A DNA stretch of 23,646 nucleotides from CAZUDI01 sp964618975 (GTDB taxonomy: Bacteria > Desulfobacterota > Desulfomonilia > UBA1062), in contig CAZUDI010000060.1 in assembly GCA_964618975.1 (NCBI GenBank), forward strand, positions 1 to 23,646, given 5' to 3'. Both the position numbers and the translations under genes were made by a program. Numbering within the stretch: position 1 is the first letter of the stretch; every line of letters starts with the position of its first letter. Below are positions 1 through 6,696 of this stretch, piece after piece. The notes under the pieces were generated by a model. It did not search any database. It worked only from the letters and a program-made list of their open reading frames with translations, and had not been told where the DNA came from.

Positions 1-402
1 TTCCTGCTCTATCCGCCCAATCCACCGGCGGTCGGCGACGGCGACACCATCGGCACCCGCACCGGCCTGTACTTCGCGATGCTGGCCATCTCGGTCCTGG
101 CCGTCGTGCTGGCGGTCTACGTGGGCCGCAGCCTGCACCCGCGGATCGGCGCCTGGTACGCCGGCCTGGCCGGGGCCGCCGGTTACCTGGTGGTGGTGCT
201 GATCGCCCTCGCCGTCATGCCGCGTTACGACGAGGTGCCGGCGGAGTTCCCGGCGTCCCTGCTCTACGAGTTCCGGCAGGCCAGCGTGATCACCCAGGCC
301 GTGCTCTGGGGCGTGATCGGGGTCGTGCTCGGCGAGCTGAGCCACCGCCTGCACCTCGGCCGGACGGCCGCCGCCGACCGGGCCGGCGTCCCAGTCGGCT
401 GA
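1..402 (+). CDS. cbtA: CbtA-like cobalt transporter subunit, 5' truncated
   Basis: The frame is open from base 1 and ends at TGA 400-402, so only the C-terminal ~133 residues are present. The visible part starts with a YPPNPPAVGDGDTIG-type segment. Two hydrophobic membrane segments follow (roughly LAISVLAVVLAVYVG and GYLVVVLIALAVM), then an EVPAEFPASLLYEFR loop and a last hydrophobic segment ending in a Leu/His/Arg tail. The order and the NPPAVGD and EVPA-FPA signatures match CbtA, the polytopic membrane subunit of cobalamin-regulated CbtAB cobalt uptake. The next gene begins 7 bp downstream, as in an operon. Codon choice is strongly GC3-biased in an actinobacterial manner and unlike the genes after 1753. 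It belongs to the foreign contig at the left end of the window. Confidence 0.8.
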   Translation, partial: FLLYPPNPPAVGDGDTIGTRTGLYFAMLAISVLAVVLAVYVGRSLHPRIGAWYAGLAGAAGYLVVVLIALAVMPRYDEVPAEFPASLLYEFRQASVITQAVLWGVIGVVLGELSHRLHLGRTAAADRAGVPVG

Positions 403-409
403 CCTCCGG

Positions 410-971
410 GTGCGCCTCACCATGATGGTGCCGGGACCGGCCGACCGGTCCCGGCGGGCCGTCTTCGGTGAGGCCGGGCTGCCGATCGAACCCGACCGGA
501 GGCGGGCCAGGGCAGGCGCGAGCGTCCTCAGCGGGCCCGAGCCGGCATGTGTCCGGACCGCCGCCGTAGTGGCCGAGTCGGCCGAGGTGCCGACCGTCCC
601 CGGTCTGGGCGGCCCGGATCTCGGGCGGTGGGCCGGCCTGACGCCGGAGCGGGTGCTGGACGCCGATCCCGCGGGACTGCAGGCCTGGCTGCGGGATCCG
701 GACGCGTCCCCGCACGGCGGCGAGTCCCTCGCCGGTCACCTGCGGCGCGTGGCCGGCGTGCTCGACTCGTTCGCCTGGCCGGCGGCCGGTGCCGTCGTCG
801 TGGCCTCGCTGTTCACGGTGCGGGCGGCCTGCGTCCATGCCCTGCGGGCCGGTCCGGAGTCGCTGCTGCACCTCGACCTGACGCCCGGCACGACCGCCGC
901 GATCAGCCGCAAGCAAGCCCGCCGCGACGCGCTCTTCCATGTCCAGAATGTCGGTTGTCGTGACCTGCCCG
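410..971 (+). CDS. Histidine-phosphatase-fold protein lacking the RHG motif, 3' cut by gap
   Basis: This GTG-started frame, 7 bp after cbtA, runs open into the N gap at 972. Several landmarks of the histidine phosphatase (phosphoglycerate mutase-like) fold can be followed. They are an SGPEPACVRTAAVVAE stretch after strand 1, a DLGRWAGL motif, GGESLAGHLRRV, and a late VVVASLFTVRAACVHAL strand-helix followed by LDLTPGTTAAIS. Proteins of this type are commonly encoded beside CbtA in Actinobacteria. The two catalytic histidine sites look lost: the usual RHG near the N-terminus reads VPG, and the late His-Gly reads SLF. It is therefore probably not an active phosphatase and may bind a ligand. The family call is moderately sure. 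About 187 residues are visible, close to full family length, so little may be missing. Confidence 0.6.
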
Positions 972-981
972 NNNNNNNNNN
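972..981. other. Assembly gap of 10 N
   Basis: Ten consecutive N separate the cbtA/phosphatase-like segment from the permease segment. Both sides look actinobacterial, but nothing proves they are neighbours in one genome. A run of exactly 10 is a typical scaffolder placeholder, so its length probably does not measure the missing DNA. Confidence 0.95.
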
Positions 982-1001
982 GGCGACGGACGTCGATCCT
1001 T

Positions 1002-1030
1002 CCGGGCGGCAGGTAGACCCTGCCGCCCGG
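1002..1030 (-). terminator. Hairpin downstream of the permease gene
   Basis: A perfect 12-bp inverted repeat (arms 1002-1013 and 1019-1030, all G/C except one pair) has a 5-nt loop. It lies 7 bp past the stop of the minus-strand permease gene. No T-run follows on that strand. U-less GC hairpins are usual for actinobacterial terminators, so a terminator is the likeliest role. Confidence 0.6.
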
Positions 1031-1036
1031 GCCAGG

Positions 1037-1752
1037 TCAATCCACGCGCCTGCCGATCGGATGCCGCGCGGGCGTGGCGACGGCGGCCACGGCACCTGCG
1101 ATCAGCGGCACCGCGACCACGAACAGGCCCGCGGCCACCCACGGCACCACCACGATCGGTTCCCCGCCGTTCCAGCCGGTGAGCACCAGCCCGGCGGGCA
1201 CCCCGAGCGCCAGGCCCAGCATCGACCCGAGCCCGCTGGCGAGCAGGGCCAGCACCGCCGACTGGGTCATCGCCAGGCGCCGGGTCAGCGTCGGCGACGC
1301 CCCGATCGCGGTGAACGTGGCCAGGAACGGCCGGAGTTCGGCGGTCGCCAGAATGCTGGACATCGCCGCACCGATCACCGCCAGCAGGGCCAATGTGCCG
1401 GCGATCAGCCACAACGCCGGTTGGGGCGTCGGGACGAAGCCCCGTTCGACCGTGAGAGAGACCCCCGGCGCGGCGAGGGCGTCGCGGAGCCGCTGCTCGG
1501 CGGCCGGTGCGATCGGCCCGTCCGGGTCCTCCACCACCACCTGCCAGGCGCGGACCGACCAGCCCAACGCCTCGGCCGTCGAGATGCTGGCCAGCACGGA
1601 GTAGCGGGCCGGCGGAACACCCCGTCCGACCACGGCGGTGGTGATCGCGGTCGCCGGGACCCGGACGGTGCGTGGCGCCTTCCCCACCTCGTAGTCGAGG
1701 TAGGCGAGGTGCAGCCGGCCGGCCCGCACCTCGTTCACCGTCGCGCCACCCG
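1037..1752 (-). CDS. FtsX/MacB-type permease, C-terminal part only
   Basis: The minus-strand frame ends at a TGA whose complement is 1037-1039. It stays open upstream to the junction with leuS near 1750, so the N-terminus is missing. About 238 residues remain. A soluble region of ~105 residues is followed by a hydrophobic segment (ALWLIAGTLALLAVIGAAM), a linker with AIGASPTLTRRLAMTQSAVL, and two more hydrophobic segments ending in ATPARHPIGRR. This is the C-terminal FtsX domain (three membrane helices, GAS-x-x-x-R-R loop) of an ABC transporter permease of the MacB/LolC-like class, common in Actinobacteria. A GTG at 1738 is an internal codon here and not the true start. The transported substrate cannot be told. 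Confidence 0.7.
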
Positions 1753-1755
1753 GCC
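1743..1755. other. Chimeric join: actinobacterial DNA to leuS
   Basis: A minus-strand permease frame and a plus-strand leuS frame meet here with no promoter, start codon or stop for either. LeuRS homology begins at about 1753 (AFEDEG..., just before the conserved VLVNSG block), and the ~400 preceding residues of LeuRS are absent. The join is most simply a misassembly. The exact base cannot be fixed because the flanks share short GC-rich sequence. Confidence 0.75.
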
Positions 1756-3099
1756 TTCGAGGACGAGGGTGTGCTGGTCAATTCCGGCCCCTTCGACGGC
1801 CTGCCCAACCGCGAGGCCATCCCGGCCATCACCGAGCATCTGGCGGGCCGGGGAAAGGGAGATGCCACGATCAACTTCCGGCTGCGCGACTGGGGCATCT
1901 CGCGCCAGCGCTACTGGGGGGCTCCCATCCCGGTGGTGCACTGCCCCCGCTGCGGCACCGTGCCGGTCGACGAGGAGGAGCTGCCCATCGTCCTGCCCGA
2001 CGAGGTGGAGATCACCACGGACGGGATCTCCTCGCTGGCCGCCCTGGATTCGTTCGTCAAAACACAATGCCCGCGCTGCCAGGGCGAGGCCCGCCGCGAG
2101 ACCGACACCATGGACACCTTTGTGGAGTCTTCCTGGTACTACCTGCGCTACTGCTGCCCCCACGAGCACGAGGGCCCCTTCGCGGCGCGCGACCTGGCCT
2201 ACTGGATGCCGGTGGACCAGTATATCGGGGGCATCGAGCACGCCATTTTGCACCTGCTCTATTCGCGCTTCTTCACCAAGATGCTGCGCGACCTGGGCTA
2301 TGTCGAGCTCAGCGAGCCCTTCGAGCGCCTGCTCACCCAGGGCATGGTGATCAAGGACGGGGCCAAGATGTCCAAGTCCAAGGGCAACGTGGTGGACCCC
2401 GAGGAGCTCATCACCAACTTCGGTGCCGACGCCACGCGCCTCTTCTGCCTGTTCGCGGCCCCGCCCGAGAAGGACATGGATTGGAACGACAAGGGCATCG
2501 AGGGCTCCTCGCGCTTCCTGACGCGCCTGTGGCGCCTGGTGTCCGAGATCGCGCACGCGCCTGAGGGGGATGCCCCCGTCCCGGAAGTTACCGCGACCGT
2601 GCTGGAGGACCTCCGGCGCAAGACCCACCAGACCATCCGCAAGGTCACCGAGGACATCGACAAGCGCTTCCGCTTCAACACCGCCATCGCCGCCATGATG
2701 GAGCTGGTCAACGAGCTCTACAAGGTCAGGGAGCAGGCGCTGACGGACAAAGGCGCGGCCCGGGTGATGCGCGCCTCCGTGGAGGCGCTGCTGACGATGC
2801 TCTCGCCCTTTGTGCCCCACATCGCCGAGGAGCTCTGGCAGACCCTCGGGCACAAGGACCAGCTCATATCCCGGGCCTGGCCGGTCTTCGACCCTGCCCT
2901 GTGCGAGCTGCGCCAGGCCACGGTGGCCGTGCAGGTCAACGGCAAACTCAGGGCCACCATCGAGGTGCCCACGGACGCCCCGCAGGAGGCCGTCTCCGCG
3001 GCGGCCCTGGCCGAGCCCAACGTGCAGCGCCACCTGGAGGGCAAGACCATCCGGAAGGTTATCCATGTCCCCAACAAGATTCTTAATCTTATTGTCTAG
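1753..3099 (+). CDS. leuS: Leucyl-tRNA synthetase, C-terminal half
   Basis: LeuRS charges tRNA-Leu with leucine in the cytoplasm. The visible ~448 residues, against ~860 for a typical bacterial enzyme, start at the VLVNSGPFDGL block. They include RLRDWGISRQRYWG, a zinc-type pair of CxxC-like motifs (CPRCG at ~1942 and CPRCQ at ~2071), the DTFVESSWY and IGGIEHAILHLLYSRF blocks, and KMSKS at 2365-2379. The tRNA-binding anticodon domain follows, and then the C-terminal domain ending VPNKILNLIV. The stop is TAG 3097-3099. The HIGH motif and most of the editing domain are missing because the sequence is joined to foreign DNA at about 1750. The 3' end overlaps lptE by 35 bp. The leuS-lptE-holA order is classical in Gram-negative bacteria and makes the identification secure. 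Confidence 0.95.
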   Translation, partial: AFEDEGVLVNSGPFDGLPNREAIPAITEHLAGRGKGDATINFRLRDWGISRQRYWGAPIPVVHCPRCGTVPVDEEELPIVLPDEVEITTDGISSLAALDSFVKTQCPRCQGEARRETDTMDTFVESSWYYLRYCCPHEHEGPFAARDLAYWMPVDQYIGGIEHAILHLLYSRFFTKMLRDLGYVELSEPFERLLTQGMVIKDGAKMSKSKGNVVDPEELITNFGADATRLFCLFAAPPEKDMDWNDKGIEGSSRFLTRLWRLVSEIAHAPEGDAPVPEVTATVLEDLRRKTHQTIRKVTEDIDKRFRFNTAIAAMMELVNELYKVREQALTDKGAARVMRASVEALLTMLSPFVPHIAEELWQTLGHKDQLISRAWPVFDPALCELRQATVAVQVNGKLRATIEVPTDAPQEAVSAAALAEPNVQRHLEGKTIRKVIHVPNKILNLIV

Positions 3100-3538
3100 C
3101 CTCCTGTGCCTGGTCGGCTGCGGCTACTCCTTCGTGCTGAAGGGGGGCGGCAATCTCGGGGCGGTGAGGCTCAGTCCCTGCGACAACCGCACCCCGCTGC
3201 GGGAGGCGGCCCTGGTCCTGGACGCCCAGATGGAGCGCGAACTCTCCGCCATGGGCATGCTCGCCACCGGCGGGGATCTCCCCCGGCTCGGCTGCACCAT
3301 CGTCAGGGCCAGCAGCCGCGAGATCACCTCCGCCTCGCTGACCCGTGACGACCGCTACCGGCTGAACGTGACGGTGCGGGCCGTCCTCACGGACGCCGGG
3401 GGCAAGGCGCTGTGGCTGTCCGACTTCACCGACGACGGGGCCTACACGGACGGCGGCCAGGAGGAAGACGCCCTGGAGGAGGCCTGCCAGGGCATCGCCT
3501 CCCAGATCAGCCGCGCACTCACCTGCCTGACCCTATGA
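3065..3538 (+). CDS. lptE: LPS-assembly lipoprotein LptE
   Basis: LptE is the outer-membrane lipoprotein that plugs the LptD barrel and helps insert lipopolysaccharide. The 157-residue product opens with a short basic N-region and a hydrophobic core ending in lipobox LVGC (Cys19). This is followed by GYSF, the typical GCGY start of mature LptE. Later features fit the family: VRLSPCDNRTPLREAALVLD near residue 40, then beta-rich sequence and a DALEEACQGIASQI helix near the end. The ATG at 3065 lies inside the end of leuS (35-bp overlap), so translation is probably coupled. The end overlaps holA by 4 bp (ATGA). Sequence conservation in LptE is low, so the call rests on the lipobox, the length and the leuS-lptE-holA position. 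Confidence 0.85.
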   Translation: MSPTRFLILLSSLLCLVGCGYSFVLKGGGNLGAVRLSPCDNRTPLREAALVLDAQMERELSAMGMLATGGDLPRLGCTIVRASSREITSASLTRDDRYRLNVTVRAVLTDAGGKALWLSDFTDDGAYTDGGQEEDALEEACQGIASQISRALTCLTL

Positions 3539-4521
3539 AGGAGAGCGTGGACACTGCCGCAGTCCTGCTGCTTGTCGGGGAGGACACCTTCCGCATGGAG
3601 GAAGAGCTCAGCCGCCTCAAAGCCGGGCTCGGGCAGGAAGCCTCCCTGAACCTGGCCTGCTATCACGCCGAGGATCAGAGCAACCTGGACGAGGTGATCG
3701 AACTCTGCAACACCCTGCCCTTCCTCGCGCCGCGGCGGCTCATCATCCTGCGCAACGTCGAGCGCCTCAAGGGGCGGGCCCTCACGGCCATGGAGGCCTA
3801 TCTGGGCAACCCCTGCAGCTCCACCACCCTGGTGCTCACCGCCTCCGGCGGCAAGGGTGCGCTCAAGGCGCTGGGCAAGGCCCTGCCCAAAGACGTCCCC
3901 ACCCGCCGCTTCGACCCCCTGAAGGGACCGCCGCTCACGGGCTGGATCCAGGAGCGCGCTCGCGCGCACGCCAAGGAGATCGAGCGCGATGCGGCCTTCC
4001 TGCTGGCGGAGATCCTGGGGGCCGACACCTGGTTTCTGGCCACCGAGATCGACAAGCTCTGCCTGTATGCCGGCCGGGAGAAGGCCGTGACCCTCCATGA
4101 CGTCGAGGAGCTCGTGCTGCGCTCGCGCGAGGCCAACATCTTCGCCTTCAGCGATGCGCTCTTCAACCGCAAAAGGGAGGCCCTGCTGCGCCTGAGCGAG
4201 CTCGAGGCGGCGGGCGTCGAGATGCTCCAGATCCTCGGCCTGCTGGAAAACCAGATCCTGCAGCACTACCAGGTGCTCTGCGCCGCCCGGGACGCCCAGG
4301 CCGGCATCCACCCCTATGCGGCCAAGAAGATCGCCGCCCGCAAGTCCCTCTGGAACGCCCAAACGCTCGAGAAACTGCTGAGCGACGTGCGGGACATCGA
4401 GCACCGCATCAAGACCGGAAGGTGCCTGCAGCCCTTCGTGTCCCTGGCCTACCTCACCGGGGGCATCACAGGCCCACGCGACCGCCTATCCCCTCAAGGA
4501 ACGCGGCCCGCCCTCCGATAG
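3535..4521 (+). CDS. holA: DNA polymerase III subunit delta
   Basis: HolA is the delta subunit of the clamp loader, which opens the beta sliding clamp during DNA replication. The 328-residue product has the family's N-terminal VLLLVGEDTFRMEEELSRLK segment. This is followed by LNLACYHAED, a NTLPFLAPRRLIILRNVERL strand-helix, and a FDPLKGPPLTGWIQERARAHAKEIE segment typical of the first AAA-like domain. The collar-like helical C-terminus includes LAEILGADTWFLATEIDKL, ANIFAFSDALFNRKREALL and LEKLLSDVRDIEHRIKTGR. Its ATG overlaps the lptE stop (ATGA), which suggests translational coupling. Length and order match typical HolA. The last ~20 residues (after LAYLTGGI) are Pro/Arg-rich and beyond the conserved region. 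Confidence 0.93.
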   Translation: MKESVDTAAVLLLVGEDTFRMEEELSRLKAGLGQEASLNLACYHAEDQSNLDEVIELCNTLPFLAPRRLIILRNVERLKGRALTAMEAYLGNPCSSTTLVLTASGGKGALKALGKALPKDVPTRRFDPLKGPPLTGWIQERARAHAKEIERDAAFLLAEILGADTWFLATEIDKLCLYAGREKAVTLHDVEELVLRSREANIFAFSDALFNRKREALLRLSELEAAGVEMLQILGLLENQILQHYQVLCAARDAQAGIHPYAAKKIAARKSLWNAQTLEKLLSDVRDIEHRIKTGRCLQPFVSLAYLTGGITGPRDRLSPQGTRPALR

Positions 4522-4573
4522 GAGGGAAAGCGGCCGGCGCGGCCGACACTCATCTCCCAAGGGGGGCAAAGCG

Positions 4574-4849
4574 TTGGACACCATCATCATCCTTCTGGGG
4601 ACGCTGACGACCGTGGGCGGGTTCGGCCTGCTCGTGCATCAGACGATCACCTATCTTTCCACCCAGACCTGGCCCGTTGTCACCCTGATGACGGCCGTGG
4701 CCTCCGGCCCGGCCCCGCTCATGCACTGGGTGACCTCCCAGCCAGGCCTGGCGTCGTGGTGCCGGTCCTGCCCGCTGTGGGTGGCGCTAACGGTCCTGGG
4801 CCTGGTCCTGCTGCTGCTGGGCTACCGCCTGAAGCACCGCTACGTCTGA
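4574..4849 (+). CDS. Small two-helix membrane protein, unknown function
   Basis: A TTG-started frame of 91 codons sits 52 bp after holA. An AAGGGGGGC ribosome-binding site at 4559-4567 lies 6 bp before the TTG, which supports this start. The product has a hydrophobic N-terminal helix (about residues 3-25), a middle region with WPVVTLMTAVASGPAPLMHW, a Cys pair (C63, C66: WCRSC), and a second helix (about 67-84). It ends in a short basic tail (YRLKHRYV). I do not recognise a family. The N-terminus is a plain hydrophobic anchor with no lipobox. The protein is probably an inner-membrane protein co-transcribed with leuS-lptE-holA. Base composition matches its neighbours. Confidence 0.6.
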   Translation: MDTIIILLGTLTTVGGFGLLVHQTITYLSTQTWPVVTLMTAVASGPAPLMHWVTSQPGLASWCRSCPLWVALTVLGLVLLLLGYRLKHRYV

Positions 4850-4935
4850 AGCCCCCCTCCTGCACCCGCCCTCAAAGGGCACATCCCGGGCGGTTCCGGA
4901 GGCCGCAAGCGGCCGGCAAAAATTCTCTGAAGCGA

Positions 4936-4966
4936 GGGACATGTCCCCGGGGAAGGCCTTATCCCA
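4936..4966. repeat. Palindromic intergenic repeat, copy 1
   Basis: Here GGGACATGTCCC (perfect palindrome, 4936-4947) runs into TCCCCGGGGA (palindrome, 4944-4953) and ends in CTTATCCCA. A similar but imperfect element is found at 5458-5491 on the other side of rpsT. The rest of 4850-5023 holds no gene that I can support. Confidence 0.4.
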
Positions 4967-5023
4967 AGGACGCAAATACAGCGGGGGAATACAGGTGTCG
5001 TCGAACGGTCAGGGATATGTGTT

Positions 5024-5073
5024 CAGGCCCTTGAAGGGGCGGCGTCCTTTGATGCCGCCCCTTCAAGGGCCTG
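5024..5073. terminator. Perfect 20-bp-stem hairpin between convergent genes
   Basis: Arms 5024-5043 and 5054-5073 are exact reverse complements, around a 10-nt loop. The hairpin lies 15 bp past the rpsT stop (minus strand) and ~175 bp past the small membrane gene (plus strand). A six-T run follows on the plus strand, but 11 bp after the stem. It probably stops transcription from both sides or protects mRNA 3' ends. Confidence 0.7.
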
Positions 5074-5088
5074 AGGAAAGGCGATTTT

Positions 5089-5355
5089 TTAAGACAGGCT
5101 GGCGTTGAACTTCTTGGTCAGGCGCGAGATGCGGCGCGAGGCGGTCTTCTTGTGCAGGATCCCCTTGTTGACCGCGCTGCTCAGGCGCGCCACGGCCTGG
5201 CGGAAGTATTCCTGCGCCGCCTCGGTCTCCTTGTCCTCCACGGCGCTGAAGGCCTTCTTGATCGTGGTGTTGATGGTGGACTTGTAGCTGCGGTTGCGCA
5301 GGCGCCTATTCTCGTTTTGTTTCTGCCTTTTCAGGGCCGAAGGATGATTGGCCAT
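5089..5355 (-). CDS. rpsT: 30S ribosomal protein S20
   Basis: S20 binds 16S rRNA early in 30S subunit assembly. The 88-residue, very basic product begins MANHPSALKRQKQNENRRLR. It continues with NRSYKSTINTTIKKAF, then QAVARLSSAVNKGILHKKTA and SRRISRLTKKFN. These are the hallmarks and the normal length of bacterial S20. Start ATG 5353-5355 is preceded by GGAGGA (complement of 5367-5372) 11 bp upstream, with a further AGGAGT directly before the ATG. It is transcribed alone, toward holA, from the promoter at 5399-5427. The downstream hairpin at 5024-5073 probably ends its transcript. Confidence 0.98.
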   Translation of the reverse strand: MANHPSALKRQKQNENRRLRNRSYKSTINTTIKKAFSAVEDKETEAAQEYFRQAVARLSSAVNKGILHKKTASRRISRLTKKFNASLS

Positions 5356-5398
5356 ACTCCTCTTATTCCTCCTTGTCTACTTCCGTATCGAGGCCCCA

Positions 5399-5427
5399 TT
5401 CATATATATCCCGCCGGGATATGTCAA
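5399..5427 (-). promoter_or_regulatory. rpsT sigma-70 promoter with palindromic spacer
   Basis: On the minus strand TTGACA (complement of 5422-5427) is followed after 17 bp by TATGAA (complement of 5399-5404), inside an AT-rich TATATATGAAT stretch. The spacer is almost filled by an inverted repeat: arms ATATCCCG (5406-5413) and CGGGATAT (5415-5422) around one base. This is a good sigma-70 promoter and the palindrome is a plausible operator. Confidence 0.65.
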
Positions 5428-5457
5428 GCACTTTGGATATTTTCCCGGCCCGCGCCG

Positions 5458-5491
5458 GGGAACATGCCCCCCGGGGAACGCCCCTATCCCA
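5458..5491. repeat. Palindromic repeat, copy 2
   Basis: GGGAACATGCCCCCCGGGG followed by AACGCCCCTATCCCA resembles the element at 4936-4966. It overlaps the last codons of the neighbouring lipoprotein gene. Its role is unknown; it could form a short hairpin in the 3' end of that transcript. Confidence 0.35.
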
Positions 5492-6029
5492 GCACCTCCG
5501 GCTCCTCGTGGTAGGGGGCCTGGATGCCTTCGTCCACCTCGAGAACCTCGATGCCCCTGATTATCTCCTCGTACTCCCCGAATTTGTCCTTATCACCTGT
5601 CATAGATATCCACAACAACCTCTCGGGTATCAGGATCACCCTATTATAGCTGCCGTCTTCCCGGATATTATCGATCTTGGTGGCCGGCCTGCTCAATATA
5701 ACAGTCTCTTCAAAAGAGAGCACCTCACAATTAAGATTTGTCAACCTTTTTATTGTCACCCCAGTGGAAAGAGATCCTGTCGTTTTATGTTTAAGAAACA
5801 AACTAGTTCCATCAAAATCCCATTTTAAAAAAATAATCTCATCATTTGATTGTCTGTAAATTATGGTGTCGGGAAAGGTGATCTTCAGGTTATACCAAAC
5901 TACAGGACTACGTGAACCTAACCCGTTGACCCGGCATACCATCTGCTTCTTCACAAAAGTGCAGGATGTAAGTCCGCTCATGAGCAGGAGCAGCAGGATG
6001 AAAAAAAATAATCTTCTTCTTGTCAGCAT
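5484..6029 (-). CDS. Lipoprotein of a local paralog family (copy A1)
   Basis: The 181-residue product has a basic N-region (MLTRRR), a Leu/Phe-rich core and lipobox LTSC with Cys23. It is probably an envelope lipoprotein cleaved by signal peptidase II. Mature landmarks are QMVCRVNGLGS, SPVVWYNLKITFPD, IREDGSYNRVILIPERLL, and a C-terminal DKFGEYEEIIRGIEVLE helix-strand. The end is acidic (PYHEEPE). The ATG at 6027-6029 has AGGAGA 8 bp upstream. It is clearly paralogous to 7501-8049, which shares MVC-VNG-GS-SPV-W-NLKI-FPD and has the lipobox Cys at the same residue. It is more distantly related to the two genes between them. GC content is much lower than in the flanking housekeeping genes, which suggests a distinct history. 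I recognise no named family; the pattern loosely recalls PsbP/DcrB-like small envelope proteins. Confidence 0.8.
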   Translation of the reverse strand: MLTRRRLFFFILLLLLMSGLTSCTFVKKQMVCRVNGLGSRSPVVWYNLKITFPDTIIYRQSNDEIIFLKWDFDGTSLFLKHKTTGSLSTGVTIKRLTNLNCEVLSFEETVILSRPATKIDNIREDGSYNRVILIPERLLWISMTGDKDKFGEYEEIIRGIEVLEVDEGIQAPYHEEPEVLG

Positions 6030-6084
6030 ATCTGTACTCTCCTATTCGCCAGAAAATTATATGCTTCATGGTTGTTGAAAATAT

Positions 6085-6696
6085 TTGGGCCGCGCAAAGG
6101 ATGGCTCAAACCCTGATCTGACACCTGACACATACCCCCCCACCGGGCTTTTCCGTCGGCACCGCAGATGGCGATCCATCCAGGCTGACCCTGACTATTT
6201 CAATTACCGACAAGCCTGCTCGGGAAGAAACTTGATGTCGGTAATTATTTCAAAAAACGTATTGTAAAGCCTTTCCTGTCCTATATAATAAAAAATGTAG
6301 TTCTTTGGAATCATGAACAATACTTTGTGGAATAACCCGTCAAGGTAGAAGGATATCATGACACACTCCATATCGTTCACGACTATGCGCTTGGTTTCCA
6401 GTTGGGCAGCCCTATCTCTTCGGGCGTTATTATAATAATTATCAATTAACCAATTTGGTATTTCACGTGAATATATTTTCATTGAGCTGTCAGGATCTTT
6501 CAAGTATCCATAAGTAAAGCCATCTTCATCCTCATCTATAAGATAAACCATTCCCTTGGGTAAATCGATCGACATATTTCTCCACACAACCGGGCTCTTG
6601 ACACCCAGTTCTTTCGGCAACAACAGGCTGCTGCAGGATGTCGTCAATATTGAGCAGACTCCGATAAGACAGACAATCATCACTTTACGCATCGAA
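6085..6696. repeat. Tandem duplication, copy 1
   Basis: This block matches 6752-7361 with an offset of 667 bp (666-664 further in). It covers nearly the whole B1 lipoprotein gene plus ~120 bp past its stop. The first ~150 bp (6085-6235), mostly non-coding, differ from copy 2 at only a few positions, while the central coding part is clearly more diverged. The non-coding part holds a tandem 7-mer (CTGACAC twice within 6118-6132). Confidence 0.85.

Noticed and set aside
1..1750. Horizontal transfer of actinobacterial genes into a deltaproteobacterium
   Set aside because: The pieces are truncated at N runs or at a mid-gene join with leuS and carry no mobile-element signs. Misassembly is simpler.
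410..2350. A 646-codon open frame spanning the first gap
   Set aside because: It crosses the N run, then reads antisense to the permease and out of frame with leuS. Only its first ~187 codons look like protein.
1735..3066. Long minus-strand open frames opposite leuS, holA, fadD, the TPR genes and the sigma-54 gene
   Set aside because: They mirror GC-rich codon bias of the real genes. They have no family motifs, and their His/Gly/Arg/Val-rich composition is typical of antisense frames.
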